DNA of 64,000 bases from Pseudodesulfovibrio indicus (GCF_001563225.1 NZ_CP014206.1:2604001-2668000); one strand, 5' to 3'; positions 27,522 to 36,698 are shown, counted from the stretch's first letter. Notes: generated by a model not told the origin, from the sequence alone. Translations and numbers: made by a program.

Positions 27522-28766
27522 CTATTCGGGCGAAAGCGAGGAGAGGGCGACGACCCGGATGGTCTTGTCGCGGGTGTTCCGCCACTGTTTCAAGGCGGCC
27601 AGGGTTTCCGGGTAGGGATGGCCGATGGCGATGGCCCAACCCTTGGACTGGGCCACGCGCTCGGTCTTGCGCAGCTGGAGCACGATGGCGTTCACGTCCT
27701 TGACGTTGTCCAGGAAGGTGTCGCGCTCGTAGAAGGGGATGCCCGCCTTCCCGGCGCTGGCCCGGCCCACGCTCTGGCCCGAGGTCAGGCTGTCCAGGAA
27801 GAACAGGCCGTGGCGCTTGAATTCGGTCAGGGCCACGTCCATACCCGGCGCGTCGGCCGTGAACGCGGACCCCATGTGGTTGTTGACCCCGATGGCCTCC
27901 GGTATCTGCGCCAGGTTTTGGGCGATCCGCTGCCGGATCTGGTCCGCGGTCATGGTCACGAACAGGGCGTCGTCGCCCGGCTTGACCTTGGGGTAACCGC
28001 GCGGCTCCATAGGGAAGTGGACCAGCAGGTCGTGGTGGCTGGTATTGATCAGGTCCACGCAGGTGCGGGTGTTGGTGGCGTTGGGCCAGACCGCGAAGGT
28101 CAGGGGCAGGTCGATGGAGGCCAGCCCCTTGAGGATGGAGACGTTCTCGCCCACGTCGTCGATGACCACGGCGATCTTCGGTCCCTTGGCCTCGGGCCGG
28201 GCGATGACGGCGGGCGTGGACTCCAGGAGCAGCCGGTGGGTCGGCAGTCCGTCGATCCGGACCATGGCCTCGGTGCCGCCGTCGTCGAGCAGTTCGGCTT
28301 CGGGAAGCCGCTGGTAGAGCCGCTTGCGCAGGGTGACGAGAAAATGGTTCCGGTCGCCCACCTTGGGAAACTGGAGCACCTGGTAGTGGTAGCCGCGTTC
28401 GTCGAGGCGGCGAACTTCCACGTCCACCAACTCCAGGTCGCGCATCTCGAGGTCGAGGTCGTGCATGGTCTCGATGATGGACAGATCCGCCTGCTTGACC
28501 TTGTCCTCCATGTCCGAGGTGGCTTCCTCGTAGACCTTGGCCTCCGGCGCGGACAGTTCCGCCTTTTGCCGCTCCTGTTCGGGCGCGGGCACAATGACTT
28601 CGGGCGGTGGAGTGGGGGCGGTCAGGAGGGAGTAGCCCAGTCCCGCAAGGGCCAGGAAGGCTACGGAAAAAAGGAAAATCAAAGGACCGGGCCGATAGAC
28701 CTTCCTGAGAAGGTCTTCGAACCCGGTCCGTTCTTGCGGTTTGTGATCAGGGGTCTGTTCTTCCAT
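27522..28766 (-). CDS. Divergent polysaccharide deacetylase family protein (YibQ-like)
   Basis: 414 residues. One membrane anchor lies near residues 28-48 (PLIFLFSVAFLALAGLGYSL), then a charged linker, then a NodB-like TIM-barrel domain from about residue 196. Landmarks are IAVVIDDVGENVSILKG, the metal-ligand region LLVHFPMEPRGYP and GVNNHMGSAFTADA, and IAIGHPYPETLAAL. The family sits with envC and ctpA homologues in many Proteobacteria, as here, suggesting a role in cell wall or envelope turnover. The substrate is unknown. It follows the S41 peptidase by 18 bases. Confidence 0.9.
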   Translation of the reverse strand: MEEQTPDHKPQERTGFEDLLRKVYRPGPLIFLFSVAFLALAGLGYSLLTAPTPPPEVIVPAPEQERQKAELSAPEAKVYEEATSDMEDKVKQADLSIIETMHDLDLEMRDLELVDVEVRRLDERGYHYQVLQFPKVGDRNHFLVTLRKRLYQRLPEAELLDDGGTEAMVRIDGLPTHRLLLESTPAVIARPEAKGPKIAVVIDDVGENVSILKGLASIDLPLTFAVWPNATNTRTCVDLINTSHHDLLVHFPMEPRGYPKVKPGDDALFVTMTADQIRQRIAQNLAQIPEAIGVNNHMGSAFTADAPGMDVALTEFKRHGLFFLDSLTSGQSVGRASAGKAGIPFYERDTFLDNVKDVNAIVLQLRKTERVAQSKGWAIAIGHPYPETLAALKQWRNTRDKTIRVVALSSLSPE

Positions 28767-28784
28767 GGGCGAAGGGTGGGCTCC

Positions 28785-30068
28785 CTACTGGATTTCCCTC
28801 AGCCTGGGCAGGCTCTTGACCAGTTCCAGGGCCATGCGCAACTGGTTGTCGCGGGCCAGCATGTCCTTGGCCTTTTCCGCGTCCTCGTCCTTCTTTTGCT
28901 TGGAGGACTTCTGTCCGTTTTCCAGGTGGCCGGACAGGTCCTTCTCGCGGACGGTGAACCGGTCGCGCATGTCTTCCTGGTCCTCGTTGGGGGCCACGAA
29001 CGGGATGCGCAGGTCGGGCTCGATACCCTTGGCCTGGATGGAGCGTCCGCTGGGGGTGTAGTAGAGGGCGGTGGTCAGCTTGATGCCGGAGCCGTCGGAC
29101 ATGGGGATGATGGTCTGAACCGATCCCTTGCCGAAGGAGCGTTCGCCCACCAGCAGGGACCGCTTGTGGTCCTGCAGGGCGCCGGCCACGATCTCGGAGG
29201 CCGATGCCGAGCCCGCATTGATCAGAGTGACCAGCGGCACCTTGACTTCATTGGAATTTTTGGAAGCGAAGAAGTCCTTGCGGTTGGCCGGGTCCTTGCC
29301 CTGGATGTAGACGATGGTGCCGTCCTCGATGAAGGTGTCGGCAACGGATACCGCCTGGCCGAGCAGGCCGCCGGGGTTGTTGCGCAGATCGAAGACGATG
29401 CCCTTGAGGGTATGTTCCTTCTGGTATTCGGCGATGGCGTCACGCAGGTTCTTGGTGGAAGACTCCTGGAACTTGGTCAGCCGCAGGTACAGATAGCCGT
29501 CTTCCAGGGACTGGGTCTTGACGTTGACGATGGGAATGGTCCCCCGGACAATGGGAATCTCCACGGGCTTGTTCGAATCCTTGTGCAGGATGAGCAGCTT
29601 GACCGTGGTGCCCTTTTCGCCGCGAATACGCTTCACCGCGTCCATGAGGGTCATGTCCTGGGTCGATTCGCCGTCGATTTCGAGGATCAGGTCACCGGCC
29701 AGCAGCCCGGCCTTGTACGCGGGGGTGTCCTCGATGGGGGACACGACCACGAGGCGGCCCTGGTCCTGGCTGATTTCGATGCCGATGCCGCTGAACTTGC
29801 CGGCGGTATCCACCTGCATGTCCTTGAAATCTTCAGGGGAGAGATAGGTGGAGTGGGGGTCCAGTTCCTCAAGCATGCCCTTGATGGAGTTGTCTATGAG
29901 CTCCTTCTTGGTCACGGGCTTGACGTAGTTGCTTTCAACCAGGTCGAGCACCTGCGAGAAGGTTTTCAAGGCTTCGAACTGATCGCCGTTGGCCGCTATG
30001 GTAGGGCCGGGGGCGACGGTAAGGGTAAACAGGAGAAGAAAAGTGACTATCCAAAGCGTGACACGCAT
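28785..30068 (-). CDS. Carboxyl-terminal processing protease, S41 family
   Basis: 427 residues. A signal peptide (MRVTLWIVTFLLLFTLTVA) is followed by a helical segment, then a PDZ domain around GIGIEISQDQGRLVVVSPIEDTPAYKAGLLAGDLIL. The catalytic core shows LVTLINAGSASASEIVAGAL (Ser) and ERSFGKGSVQ (Lys). The charged C-terminal tail carries KQKKDEDAEKAKD. It degrades or trims periplasmic proteins, often cell wall hydrolases or their activators. It lies between envC and yibQ-like genes, with GGAGG ahead of its ATG. Confidence 0.95.
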   Translation of the reverse strand: MRVTLWIVTFLLLFTLTVAPGPTIAANGDQFEALKTFSQVLDLVESNYVKPVTKKELIDNSIKGMLEELDPHSTYLSPEDFKDMQVDTAGKFSGIGIEISQDQGRLVVVSPIEDTPAYKAGLLAGDLILEIDGESTQDMTLMDAVKRIRGEKGTTVKLLILHKDSNKPVEIPIVRGTIPIVNVKTQSLEDGYLYLRLTKFQESSTKNLRDAIAEYQKEHTLKGIVFDLRNNPGGLLGQAVSVADTFIEDGTIVYIQGKDPANRKDFFASKNSNEVKVPLVTLINAGSASASEIVAGALQDHKRSLLVGERSFGKGSVQTIIPMSDGSGIKLTTALYYTPSGRSIQAKGIEPDLRIPFVAPNEDQEDMRDRFTVREKDLSGHLENGQKSSKQKKDEDAEKAKDMLARDNQLRMALELVKSLPRLREIQ

Positions 30069-30115
30069 GAGTGCCTCCCTAATATCGGAGTCCTAATGGT
30101 TCAAGTCAACGGCAT

Positions 30116-31219
30116 TCATCGTTGGGCCGTTAACCAGGTTTCTGGATTAATTGGTTTTTGGTGAAAACGCAATTCAAAATACAGGCCGGGGCCATCGACC
30201 TTGGGGAAATAGCCCACCACGCCCAGCGGTTCGTTCTTTTCCACTTCCTGGCCGTTGCGCACGTAGGTTTCTGACAAGTAAGCGTAAAGACTATAGTAAT
30301 TATAGCCGTGGTAGATGATTATCACATGCCCGAAACCGCGCAGCGTATCGTTGTGCACCACCTTGCCCCAGAACACGGATTGTACCGTGCTGCCCACTGA
30401 AGTGGTCAGGGACAAGCCTCGGGCGGGCGGGTTCGCCTTGAGGTTGAACCCGTCCACGAGCTTGCCCTGGACCGGCCAGGGCAGGGTGCGCTTGTACAGC
30501 GAGAACCGCTTGGTCTTCTGCGACTGGAGTTGGTACTTGATGTCCTCGATGGTCGCCAGGATATCCGTCAGCTCGGCCTCGGCGTTCTTTTTCTGCTTCT
30601 CGACCTTCCGCAGGTTGCGGCGCAGGGCATACTTGTTGTCCAGCAGCCGGTCCTTGCTGTCGTTGACCTGGGCCAGCTGCTTCTCGGCCTCTTCGGCCAG
30701 CCGGCGCTGGTGTTCCAGGTTTTTCACGATCTTCTCGGCGTTCAGCCGGGCCTCGTCCAGCTTGCGGCTGGTGGCGTCGTAGATGGAGGCCAGCCAATTG
30801 AACCGCCGGTCGAACATGGCCCAGTCCTCGACGCCCTGGAACCGCGCGCGCACGTTCTGCATGTGCACCGGCCAAAGGGTCTGCATCAGCCCCGAAAGCT
30901 CCAGGATGATGCGCTCCTTTTCCTCTTCCAGCTTGAAGTGGTCCTGCTGGGTATGGCGCTCGTTCTCGCGGATGTCGTGCAGGACCTTTTCCTGATCCTT
31001 GATCTGCTTGCGCAGCAGTTTGACGTCGTGCTCGATGTCCGAGAGCCGGGTGGAAATCTCTCCGGCCTGCTCGTTCAGCTGCTTGACCTTCTGCTGGTTC
31101 TCGTCCGCCTTCTGATGCTCCCGTTGCAGGGTCTCGCTCAATATCTCATCCCTGTCCTGCGCCATAACGGTGCAGGGTAACAGGAGAAATATCAACGCGA
31201 TCAGAAGGGTTCTAGGCAT
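30116..31219 (-). CDS. Murein hydrolase activator EnvC-like, LytM/M23 domain
   Basis: 367 residues. A signal peptide (MPRTLLIALIFLLLPCTVMA) precedes about 220 residues of coiled coil (QREHQKADENQQKVKQLNEQ and on), then a C-terminal LytM domain with RGLSLTTSVGSTVQSVFWGKVVHN and LYFELRFHQKPINPETWL. The HxH/HxxxD zinc ligands of active M23 enzymes are degenerate, as in EnvC, which works by activating amidases at the septum. It heads the envC-ctpA-yibQ group, 47 bases before ctpA. Confidence 0.9.
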   Translation of the reverse strand: MPRTLLIALIFLLLPCTVMAQDRDEILSETLQREHQKADENQQKVKQLNEQAGEISTRLSDIEHDVKLLRKQIKDQEKVLHDIRENERHTQQDHFKLEEEKERIILELSGLMQTLWPVHMQNVRARFQGVEDWAMFDRRFNWLASIYDATSRKLDEARLNAEKIVKNLEHQRRLAEEAEKQLAQVNDSKDRLLDNKYALRRNLRKVEKQKKNAEAELTDILATIEDIKYQLQSQKTKRFSLYKRTLPWPVQGKLVDGFNLKANPPARGLSLTTSVGSTVQSVFWGKVVHNDTLRGFGHVIIIYHGYNYYSLYAYLSETYVRNGQEVEKNEPLGVVGYFPKVDGPGLYFELRFHQKPINPETWLTAQR

Positions 31220-31231
31220 GTCGTCTGATTG

Positions 31232-31879
31232 TTAAAGAAAGGGTTTAAGTGGGCAGGCCGCGCAAAGACCCTCTTTCTTGCGGCACCAGTTGCCCCCTAC
31301 GCGGACCAGGAGGGCGTGGTATTCGTTGAACAGTGCCACATCATCCGGCAGGGCGTCCATGAAAATGGATTGCAACCCGTGGTAGTCGATATCCTCCCAC
31401 GCGAGGCCGTGGCGGCCCAGTATCCGGGCGGTGTAGGTGTCCACCACGAAGACCGGGTAGTCCAGGGCGTAGAGCAGGATGCAGTCCGCGGTCTCCGGGC
31501 CGACGCCGTTGATGGAGAGCACCCGCGGCCGCAGGTCGGCCAGGTCGCCGCCCTTCAGGGATTCCAGGTCGAACTCCGCTTCATCCTTGAGGAATTGCAG
31601 GAAGTTGTGAATCCGCTTGGCCTTGATGTTGTAATACCCGGCCGGACGGATCAGCTCGGCCAGCCGGGGAAGGGGGAGTTCGTGCAGGGCCCGGGCGTCC
31701 AGCAACCCCGCGTCCTTGATGTTGTCCAGCGCCTTTTCCACGTTCTTCCAGTTGGTGTTCTGGGTCAGGATGGCCCCGATGGCGATTTCGAACGGGGTGT
31801 CCCCCGGCCACCAGCGGCTGGGGCCGAGCTTGGCGAGCATGGCGTCGTACATGCCCATCAGCGTGGAATGACTGGACAA
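31232..31879 (-). CDS. Endonuclease III-like DNA glycosylase (HhH-GPD)
   Basis: 215 residues from TTG 31879 (GGAGAG seven bases upstream). The helix-hairpin-helix is LSINGVGPETADCILLYALD, and the catalytic Asp is in FVVDTYTARILG. The Lys that gives EndoIII its lyase activity (in VGRKTA) is Glu here, so a monofunctional glycosylase such as an MagIII-type 3-methyladenine enzyme is likely. The C-terminal cluster region WCRKKEGLCAACPLKPFL has only three Cys, lacking the fourth of the usual 4Fe-4S motif. It lies three bases from the prmA stop. Confidence 0.87.
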   Translation of the reverse strand: MSSHSTLMGMYDAMLAKLGPSRWWPGDTPFEIAIGAILTQNTNWKNVEKALDNIKDAGLLDARALHELPLPRLAELIRPAGYYNIKAKRIHNFLQFLKDEAEFDLESLKGGDLADLRPRVLSINGVGPETADCILLYALDYPVFVVDTYTARILGRHGLAWEDIDYHGLQSIFMDALPDDVALFNEYHALLVRVGGNWCRKKEGLCAACPLKPFL

Positions 31880-31882
31880 CTG

Positions 31883-32746
31883 CTAGCTCTCCAGGTGTTC
31901 CCAGACCAGGCAGATCCATTCGCCTTCGACGAACCGCTGGGGCTCGCCCAGGCCGCGCCTTCCGTAGGCCTCGGCCACGGCGTCGGACTGCTTGTCGGCC
32001 AGGATGCCGGACAGGACCAGGGAGCCGCCGGGCTTGACCCGGGCCACGATCTCGCCCGCCATCTCGATGAGCGGCCCTGACAGGATGTTGGCCACCACCA
32101 GGTCGAAGGTGCGGCCCGGCTCCACGCAGTCGATGGACCCCACGGCCAGGGTCATGGAATCCGCGACCCCGTTGGCCTCCAGGTTCTCCGCCGCGCAAAC
32201 CACGGCCTGCGGATCGATGTCCAGTCCCAGGCCGGTCAGGCCGAGCTTGGACAGCCCGATGCCGAGGATGCCGGAGCCGGTGCCCAGGTCGAGGAATTCC
32301 TGGCCCTCGCTGATGGTTCCGGCCCCCGCAAGCCTGCCGATGGTCGCCAGGCAGAGGGAAGTGGTGGGATGGTGGCCGGTGCCGAAGGCCATCTTCGGCT
32401 CGATGACGATGTGGGTGGTCCCGTTCTCCTCGCCGTCCTCCAGCCACGGGGGATAGATGCGGAAGGTCTCGCCGCAGTTGACCGGGTTGAAGAAGTCCTT
32501 CCAGGCCACGGCCCAGTCCTCGGACTCCTGCTCGGACCAGGTCACGCCGCCCTCGGGGAAACGGGCCTCGAATTCACTGACCATCTCCATGGCGAGCGGA
32601 TGGTCCTCCAGGTACAGGGTGATCTTCCGATTGTCGCCGGCCGGGGTTTCCTCCCAGCCGTGGGGGACCTTGGCGGCGATGAAGACGCCCGCCGCATCGG
32701 CGGCGTCCTCGGGGATGGTGAATTCGATCTTCAACAGGGTGGACAT
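31883..32746 (-). CDS. prmA: Ribosomal protein L11 methyltransferase
   Basis: 287 residues from ATG 32746, chosen over the 32821 opening because AAGGAAA precedes it and the family starts here. A short substrate-recognition N-terminal domain comes first. Next come IEPKMAFGTGHHPTTSLCL, the SAM motif FLDLGTGSGILGIGLSKLG, and the NxxxxP-type motif VVANILSGPLIEM. It trimethylates L11. It runs into the EndoIII-like gene. Other ribosomal-protein or small-molecule methyltransferases are less likely given the GTGxHxTT motif. Confidence 0.95.
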   Translation of the reverse strand: MSTLLKIEFTIPEDAADAAGVFIAAKVPHGWEETPAGDNRKITLYLEDHPLAMEMVSEFEARFPEGGVTWSEQESEDWAVAWKDFFNPVNCGETFRIYPPWLEDGEENGTTHIVIEPKMAFGTGHHPTTSLCLATIGRLAGAGTISEGQEFLDLGTGSGILGIGLSKLGLTGLGLDIDPQAVVCAAENLEANGVADSMTLAVGSIDCVEPGRTFDLVVANILSGPLIEMAGEIVARVKPGGSLVLSGILADKQSDAVAEAYGRRGLGEPQRFVEGEWICLVWEHLES

Positions 32747-32830
32747 AGATGTTTCCTTCAGAATGGTTGAACAAGACAAGGCCGGGAACCATGCCCCGGC
32801 CTTGTTGCATTGCGTCGTCAAGAGTCCAAG

Positions 32831-33043
32831 TCAGAATACCTTGTCGATGAACGAGCCTTTGCCCGTGTACTGGAAGTCGTTGAGGGTGGTCTTTTCGGCC
32901 TGCTTGACCGAATCCGCCTTGACCTCCGCCGGGGGCTTGTCGTCGGGCTCGGGAGGGCGGCTGGTCCGGGAAACCCTTTCCAGTTCCTCTTCGCGCCTGG
33001 TCTGATAGTCCAGCACCGGTCCTGCGGGAGCGACGACGTCCAT
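32831..33043 (-). CDS. Small hypothetical protein
   Basis: 70 residues, MDVVAPAGPVLDYQTRREEE, Pro/Glu/Lys-rich and probably disordered, ending YTGKGSFIDKVF. AGAGGT precedes ATG 33043. There is no signal peptide, membrane segment or Cys. An AAGGCCGGG hairpin follows its stop (32778-32803) but without a good U run. It lies between argD and prmA. I do not recognise a function. Confidence 0.65.
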   Translation of the reverse strand: MDVVAPAGPVLDYQTRREEELERVSRTSRPPEPDDKPPAEVKADSVKQAEKTTLNDFQYTGKGSFIDKVF

Positions 33044-33098
33044 GACTTGATACCTCTTATCCGTTGATACCCGCTCGGTGACGGGCGGTCAAGCCGGG

Positions 33099-34307
33099 CT
33101 AGCCCTCCAGCGATCCCAGGACGTCGTCCAGGGCGTCCATGAAGGCCGTGATGTCGTCCTCGCCGATGGTCAGGGGCGGCACCAGCCGCAGGATGGTCCC
33201 CTGGGTCAGGTTGCAGACCACCTTGCGGGCCAGCAGTCCCTTCCAGATATCCTGGCCGTTGCCCGCCAGCTCGATGCCGAAGAGCAGTCCCAGCCCGCGT
33301 GAGCCCACGATCCTGCCGGGGTGTTTCTCCATCAGCTCGACGACCGCCCGGCGCGCGAACTCGCCCAGGTCCAGGGCGCGGTCGGCCAGCTTTTGCTCGA
33401 GCATGATGTCGAGCACCTTGGCGGCTACCGCCGAGACCACCGCGCCGCCCCCGAAGGTGGTGGCGTGGGAGCCGGGGGCGAATCCCTTGGCCGTCTCGTC
33501 CGAGCACAGGACCGCGCCCATGGGCAGCCCGTTGGCCAAGGCCTTGGCCGAGGTGAAGATGTCCGGGACGATGTTGTAGTGCTGATGCGCCCAGACGCGC
33601 CCGGTGCGGCACAGCCCGGTCTGGACCTCGTCCACGATGAGCAGGATGTCGTTTTCCTTGCACAGCGCCACGATGTCGTTGACGTAGTCCGTGGGCAGGG
33701 GACGCACGCCGCCCTCGCCCTGGACCATCTCGATCATGATCGCGGCGGTGTGGGCGTTGATGGCCCCGCGCAGGGCGTTGACGTTGCCGAAGGGCACGGT
33801 CACGAACCCTTCGGGCAGGGGATTGAAGCCGTCCTTGATGGGGCCGGTCTGGCCGGTGGCGGTCAGCGTGGACAGGGTCCGGCCGTGGAAGGACTTCTCC
33901 AGGGTGATGATCTCGTGCCGCTCCTCGCCCCGCACCAGGTGCATGTACCGGCGGGCCAGCTTGATGGCCCCCTCGTTGGCCTCGGCCCCGGAGTTGCAGA
34001 AGAAGACCTTGCCCGCCGCACAGGTGGACAGGAGCTTCTCGGCCAGGTCGAGCTGCGGTTCCTGATAGAAGAGGTTGGAGACGTGGACCAGCTTGCGCGC
34101 CTGCTCGGCCATGACGTCGGCCAGGTCGTCCCGGCTGTGACCGAGGGAACAAACGGCGATGCCCGCCAGGAAGTCCAGGTACTCGTTGCCGTCCAGGTCG
34201 TAGAGCTTGTTGCCCTTGGCCCGGGACACGGCCAGGGGATACCGGCCGTAGGTGTGGCACAGGAGGTTGGACTCCCGCTCCTTGATCGCTTCAAATGTAT
34301 TGCTCAT
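33099..34307 (-). CDS. argD: Acetylornithine / class-III aminotransferase
   Basis: 402 residues. PLP-binding Lys is in FTSAKALANGLPMGAVL; the class-III signature includes LLIVDEVQTGLCRTGRVWAHQHY, plus FFCNSGAEANEGAIKLARRY and GRTLSTLTATGQ. It transfers the amino group in arginine synthesis (N-acetylornithine) and in some bacteria also serves lysine (succinyl-DAP) synthesis; lysA is elsewhere in the window. The dut stop lies 15 bases upstream. Confidence 0.94.
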   Translation of the reverse strand: MSNTFEAIKERESNLLCHTYGRYPLAVSRAKGNKLYDLDGNEYLDFLAGIAVCSLGHSRDDLADVMAEQARKLVHVSNLFYQEPQLDLAEKLLSTCAAGKVFFCNSGAEANEGAIKLARRYMHLVRGEERHEIITLEKSFHGRTLSTLTATGQTGPIKDGFNPLPEGFVTVPFGNVNALRGAINAHTAAIMIEMVQGEGGVRPLPTDYVNDIVALCKENDILLIVDEVQTGLCRTGRVWAHQHYNIVPDIFTSAKALANGLPMGAVLCSDETAKGFAPGSHATTFGGGAVVSAVAAKVLDIMLEQKLADRALDLGEFARRAVVELMEKHPGRIVGSRGLGLLFGIELAGNGQDIWKGLLARKVVCNLTQGTILRLVPPLTIGEDDITAFMDALDDVLGSLEG

Positions 34308-34322
34308 TGTCTTGTCTCGTAT

Positions 34323-34781
34323 CTAGTGTTTCCCGGTGGACCCGAACCCGCCCGCGCCGCGCGCGGTCTCGCCGAGTTCCCCGACCGGAGTGATGGTCGC
34401 CTGAAAGATGGGCATGAACACAAGCTGGGCGATGCGCTGTCCGCGCCTGATTCGTCGCACCTCGCCGGACGTGTTGAGCAGGGAGACCTTGATCTCGCCC
34501 CGGTAGTCGGGGTCGATGACCCCCACGCCCTGGCTCACGGTCAGCCCTTCCTTGGTCCCCAGGCCGCTGCGGGAGAAGACGAATCCGGCCACGCCCGGCT
34601 GGACGCATTCCACGGCCAGGCCCGCCGGAATGGCGGCCTTCCGGCCGGGGCCGATCTCGATTTCCTCCACGTCCAGGCACGCCCGGAGGTCCAGCCCCGC
34701 CGAATGGTCGGTGGCGTAGGCCAGTTCGTTCTCTTCCCATACCGGGTGCAGGAACTTCACGTTCACGTCGATCTTGTTCAT
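34323..34781 (-). CDS. dut: dUTP diphosphatase (dUTPase)
   Basis: 152 residues. All five trimeric dUTPase motifs are present: ATDHSAGLDLRA, FSRSGLGTKEG, GVIDPDYRGEIKV, RGQRIAQLVF and GAGGFGSTG. It hydrolyses dUTP to dUMP and PPi, keeping uracil out of DNA. It is upstream of argD on the same strand and follows the terminator that closes the symporter gene. Confidence 0.97.
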   Translation of the reverse strand: MNKIDVNVKFLHPVWEENELAYATDHSAGLDLRACLDVEEIEIGPGRKAAIPAGLAVECVQPGVAGFVFSRSGLGTKEGLTVSQGVGVIDPDYRGEIKVSLLNTSGEVRRIRRGQRIAQLVFMPIFQATITPVGELGETARGAGGFGSTGKH

Positions 34782-34850
34782 GTGGGTCTATCCTTGTTTG
34801 CGGGAATGGTCGTTTATGTTCGCATTGATTGCAAGTGTCAATAAAGCGGA

Positions 34851-34883
34851 AAAAAGGGTGCCGGAACGGCTGTTCCGGCACCC
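34851..34883 (-). terminator. Strong terminator after the symporter gene
   Basis: Perfect 12-bp arms GGGTGCCGGAAC / GTTCCGGCACCC (34856-34867/34872-34883) with a GGCT loop and a U run on the minus strand. Confidence 0.93.
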
Positions 34884-34909
34884 TCGATTCATCGGTTCGC
34901 CCGACGGGA

Positions 34910-36517
34910 TCAGCAGAGTCCATCCCAGCAGAGCCGGAGGTGCCTTTCCTCGATACGTCGGGTGGCCAGGCTGACGCCCACGGCCAGGACCATGGAGACG
35001 GGCAGGGCGACCACGTTGGGGTCCACCCACTGCATGAGCCACATCCAGGAGCCGGGCGCGGCGTCCGCCACCAGGGTGGCCTTGCCGAACATGGCCTGAC
35101 ACAGGCCGATGAACCCGGCCTCCTTGACGTGCACGAAGAGCAGCCAGAACATGGAGAAGCAGAACCCGCCGACCATGGACACCTTGGCCCCGGTCTTGGT
35201 CATGCCCTTCCAGTACAGGCCGAGCACGTAGATGGGCAGGAACGAGGCCGCGCACAGGCCGAAGAAGAAGGCCGTGGCGCGGGCGATGACGCCGCTGGGC
35301 AGCAGCCAGGCCCAGACCAGGGTGGCGATGATGGCCACGGTCACGCCGAGCCGGTTCAGCTTCATGGACGAGCCGTTGTTGCCGATATTGACGTACTGCT
35401 CCAGGAAGTCGCGGGAGAGCGAGGTGCCGCCCACGTGGTACTGGGAGCTCATGGTGGACATGGCCGCCGCGAACATGGCCACCAGGAACAGGCCGGAGAA
35501 CCAGCCGGGCATGACCTTGTCGATGTACAGCGGGATGATCTTGTCGAAGTTGTTCTCGGCCATGACGATGGCGATCTTGCCGAACTTCTGGAAGAAGACC
35601 ACGTTGGACAGGGCGCCGGTGACGAAGGCGACGCCGGTCATGAGCAGGATGAACACGCCGCCGATGGCCACGGCGCGGTTCAGCTCACGGTCGGAGGGCA
35701 CGGTCATGAACCGGATGGCCAGCTGCGGCTGGGCCAGGACGCCGATGCCCACGCCGTAGATGATGGTGGTGTAGACCGTCAGTCCGATGGGGGACTCGAA
35801 GTTCGGTCCCGTGGTCCAGCCGGTCATGCCTCCCTTGACCAGCCCCGCCGGGACCAGGTTGACCATGTCGGTCAAGGCCTGGTGCGCCTCGGTGATGCCG
35901 CCCAGGAGCGAATAGGTGGTGACGATGAGGATGAGCATCATGCCGGCCATGATGGTCCCCTGGAACGCGTCGGTGTACATGACCGCCTTCAGCCCGCCGG
36001 TGATCACGTACACGGCCACGATGGCGGTGACCACCAGAAGCCACACGCCGTAGCTGATGGCCGGGAAGGCCACTTCGAGCATGCGGCAGATGCCGATGAG
36101 CACGGCCGCCGCATAGACGGGGATGAAGACGAAAATGACCACGCCGCTGAACTGCTGAATGAACTTGGACTTGTACCTCCTGCCCAGGAACTCGGGGAAG
36201 GTGTGGGAATCCAGGGCCAGCCCCATGCGCCGGGTGCGCTTGCCGAAGAAGACCATGGCCACGAAGATGCCCACGAAGATGGTCAGGAAAGTCAGCCAGA
36301 GCAGGGACATGCCGAACATGCCGGAGACGCCGCCGAAGCCCACGATGGCCGAGGTGGAGACAAAGGTCGCGCCGTAGGACATGGCCAGCACGAACGGGTT
36401 CATGGACCGCCCGGCGAGCATGTAGTCGGTGGATTCCTTGGTCTTGAGCCAAGCCTTGTAGCCGAGATAAAAGATGACGCCCAGGTAGATGAGGACGCCG
36501 ATGATTTTGCCGGTCAT
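34910..36517 (-). CDS. Sodium:solute symporter (SSS family), possibly aromatic amino acid
   Basis: 535 residues, about 13 membrane helices. SSS hallmarks are YMLAGRSMNPFVLAMSYGATFVSTSA near the N-terminus, GGLKAVMYTDAFQG, and FLVAMFAAAMSTMSSQYH near residue 345. It moves a solute with Na+ across the inner membrane. The start overlaps the small accessory protein gene (ATGA). The leader upstream encodes nine Phe codons followed by a terminator, so I infer that phenylalanine or a related compound controls it and may be its substrate. Family membership alone would not predict that; other SSS substrates (proline, acetate, pantothenate) remain possible. Confidence 0.93.
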   Translation of the reverse strand: MTGKIIGVLIYLGVIFYLGYKAWLKTKESTDYMLAGRSMNPFVLAMSYGATFVSTSAIVGFGGVSGMFGMSLLWLTFLTIFVGIFVAMVFFGKRTRRMGLALDSHTFPEFLGRRYKSKFIQQFSGVVIFVFIPVYAAAVLIGICRMLEVAFPAISYGVWLLVVTAIVAVYVITGGLKAVMYTDAFQGTIMAGMMLILIVTTYSLLGGITEAHQALTDMVNLVPAGLVKGGMTGWTTGPNFESPIGLTVYTTIIYGVGIGVLAQPQLAIRFMTVPSDRELNRAVAIGGVFILLMTGVAFVTGALSNVVFFQKFGKIAIVMAENNFDKIIPLYIDKVMPGWFSGLFLVAMFAAAMSTMSSQYHVGGTSLSRDFLEQYVNIGNNGSSMKLNRLGVTVAIIATLVWAWLLPSGVIARATAFFFGLCAASFLPIYVLGLYWKGMTKTGAKVSMVGGFCFSMFWLLFVHVKEAGFIGLCQAMFGKATLVADAAPGSWMWLMQWVDPNVVALPVSMVLAVGVSLATRRIEERHLRLCWDGLC

Positions 36518-36651
36518 CTACGCATCCCCCCGGATTTGTCGGTACCCTTGTTGTTCCAGTTCACAATTCCGTAAACCACGCACAGAACCGTCGCCCCCAC
36601 GGACAGCCAGAAGGCCAGCGCGATTTCAATACTCCCGAATCCCAGCATCAT
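36514..36651 (-). CDS. Symporter small accessory protein
   Basis: 45 residues, below common length cutoffs. MMLGFGSIEIALAFWLSVGA leads into a single hydrophobic helix (to VVYGIVNWN), with a polar tail ending GGMRR. AGGGGT lies upstream of the tandem ATG at 36651. Its stop overlaps the symporter start (ATGA), so translation is coupled. I recall a family of this name always next to SSS symporters. It probably contributes a helix to, or stabilises, the transporter. Confidence 0.85.
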   Translation of the reverse strand: MMLGFGSIEIALAFWLSVGATVLCVVYGIVNWNNKGTDKSGGMRR

Positions 36652-36698
36652 GGTGATACCCCTTGTTTTGGGGCCGAGGGTCCGCTTGCGACCGCATG

